This document shows positions 4,959-5,551 of a stretch of DNA of 5,551 nucleotides, in pieces. This DNA is from JASFUX01 sp050050115 (lineage in GTDB: Bacteria > Pseudomonadota > Alphaproteobacteria > Caulobacterales > Maricaulaceae): positions 1 to 5,551 of the forward strand of contig JASFUX010000234.1 of the NCBI GenBank assembly GCA_050050115.1, in the 5' to 3' direction. The first letter of the stretch is position 1, and each line of letters opens with the position of its first letter. The notes under the pieces were generated by a model. It did no database searches and had not been told where the DNA came from. It saw only the letters and a program-made list of their open reading frames with translations. The position numbers and the translations under genes were made by a program.

Positions 4959-5551
4959 ATGATACTGACCTGCCCCTCATGTTCCACGCGCTACTTTGCC
5001 GAGGGCGCGAACCTGGGACCAAAAGGCCGCATCGTGCGCTGCGCGGCGTGCGGGCACACGTGGCGCGCCAAAGAGGCCGACGCCGCGCCCCCGCCGCCTG
5101 AGATCGACGACGAGGACCCCGAGCTCGAAGCCGCGCTCGAGACCGCGCTCGGCGAAGACGTCACCGAGGTCGGCGCCGGAGAGCCGGCGGCTGACGACGC
5201 GCCGCCGTCTGCGCCCAAGACGCCCGAGCGTCCCCTCGCGCCCGGCGCGCCGAACATGCGCGCGAGCCTCATCCGCTGGGGCTCGGCCGGCGCGGCGGTG
5301 CTTGCGGGGGTCGTGCTCTTGGTCATCTTCCGGGTCGAGGTCGTCGGCTTCTGGCCGCGCGCGGCGGGCGTCTACGCTGCGGCGGGCTTCGAGGTCACCG
5401 CCGAGGGCCTCGTCTTCGAGCAGATCGCCGCCGAGCCGGGCTACGCCGACGGCGAGCCGACGCTGACGATCACGGCGGTCGTGCGCAACACCACCGGCCG
5501 GCCCCGGCCGGTGCCGCCGGTGCGGATCAGCCTCTTTGATCAGGACGCGGA
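4959..5551 (+). CDS. MJ0042-type zinc-ribbon protein with one membrane helix and DUF3426-like C-terminal region (partial)
   Basis: The frame is open to the right edge, giving 197 residues without a stop. The first 38 residues form an MJ0042-type zinc ribbon with Cys pairs C5-P-S-C8 and C28-A-A-C31, ending in GHTWRA. An acidic and then Pro/Ala-rich linker follows (about 39-98), then a hydrophobic helix at about 104-124 preceded by Arg residues. The segment after it (about 125-197), with VRNTTGRPRPVPPVRISLFD, matches the extracytoplasmic DUF3426 pattern of strand, proline pair and strand. By the positive-inside rule the zinc ribbon should be cytoplasmic and the C-terminal part periplasmic. The function is unknown in the family: a zinc ribbon suggests nucleic-acid or protein contact. 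ATG 4959 is chosen because the ribbon begins within four residues; AGG at 4941-4943 is rather far upstream. It is divergent from ftsE, a recurring alphaproteobacterial layout as I recall it. Confidence 0.85.
   Translation, partial: MILTCPSCSTRYFAEGANLGPKGRIVRCAACGHTWRAKEADAAPPPPEIDDEDPELEAALETALGEDVTEVGAGEPAADDAPPSAPKTPERPLAPGAPNMRASLIRWGSAGAAVLAGVVLLVIFRVEVVGFWPRAAGVYAAAGFEVTAEGLVFEQIAAEPGYADGEPTLTITAVVRNTTGRPRPVPPVRISLFDQDA
5492..5513. repeat. Perfect 10-bp inverted repeat with 2-bp centre inside the zinc-ribbon gene
   Basis: The left arm CACCGGCCGG and right arm CCGGCCGGTG are exact complements separated by CC. They fall in codons for Thr-Gly-Arg-Pro-Arg-Pro-Val of the DUF3426-like region. 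In RNA this could form a strong hairpin with a small loop, but G+C-only codons for this peptide make such symmetry fairly likely by chance. Confidence 0.4.

Noticed and set aside
4996..5466. Plus-strand Arg/Ser-rich frame over the zinc-ribbon gene
   Set aside because: It is out of frame with the CxxC zinc ribbon and membrane helix and has shadow-like composition.

Overview
The window looks like a chromosomal housekeeping region of a GC-rich alphaproteobacterium. The evidence is a DUF2125 protein (a family essentially confined to that class), the order ftsE-ftsX-ydcF-plsC-DUF2125, and an MJ0042 zinc-ribbon/DUF3426 gene divergent from ftsE. GANTC sites, the target of the cell-cycle methylase CcrM of this class, cluster in the division-gene promoter region. 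A Caulobacterales- or Hyphomonadaceae-like host is plausible, but order and genus cannot be fixed from this sequence. I see no transposase, tRNA, rRNA, CRISPR array or phage gene.

Layout. 1-469 (minus) is the 5' end of a multi-spanning membrane protein cut by the window edge, tentatively the membrane sensor module of a histidine kinase. 470-635 is intergenic and unusually AT-rich in patches, with a 7-bp inverted repeat and three of the four TTAA words in the window. 636-4791 is one compact minus-strand cluster, in transcription order ftsE, ftsX, ydcF-like (DUF218), plsC and DUF2125. Its junctions are a 4-bp ATGA overlap (ftsE/ftsX), a 28-bp gap (ftsX/ydcF), a second ATGA overlap (ydcF/plsC) and a 7-bp overlap (plsC/DUF2125). 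4792-4958 is a divergent promoter region with three GANTC sites and a 12-bp perfect palindrome. 4959-5551 (plus) is a zinc-ribbon, single-pass membrane protein that runs off the window.

How the genes fit together. FtsE (ATPase) and FtsX (membrane partner) form the type VII ABC-like complex that couples the Z-ring to peptidoglycan hydrolysis at the septum. PlsC makes phosphatidic acid, the precursor of membrane phospholipid. The YdcF-like and DUF2125 proteins are membrane-anchored envelope proteins of unknown role. The overlaps suggest one transcript tying septal wall remodelling to membrane supply. The GANTC cluster suggests, but does not prove, cell-cycle (CcrM/GcrA) control.

This is mostly an ordinary conserved region. 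I found no clearly new system. The points most worth a second look are the promoter architecture upstream of ftsE, the undefined roles of the zinc-ribbon and DUF2125 proteins, and the small regulatory repeats.
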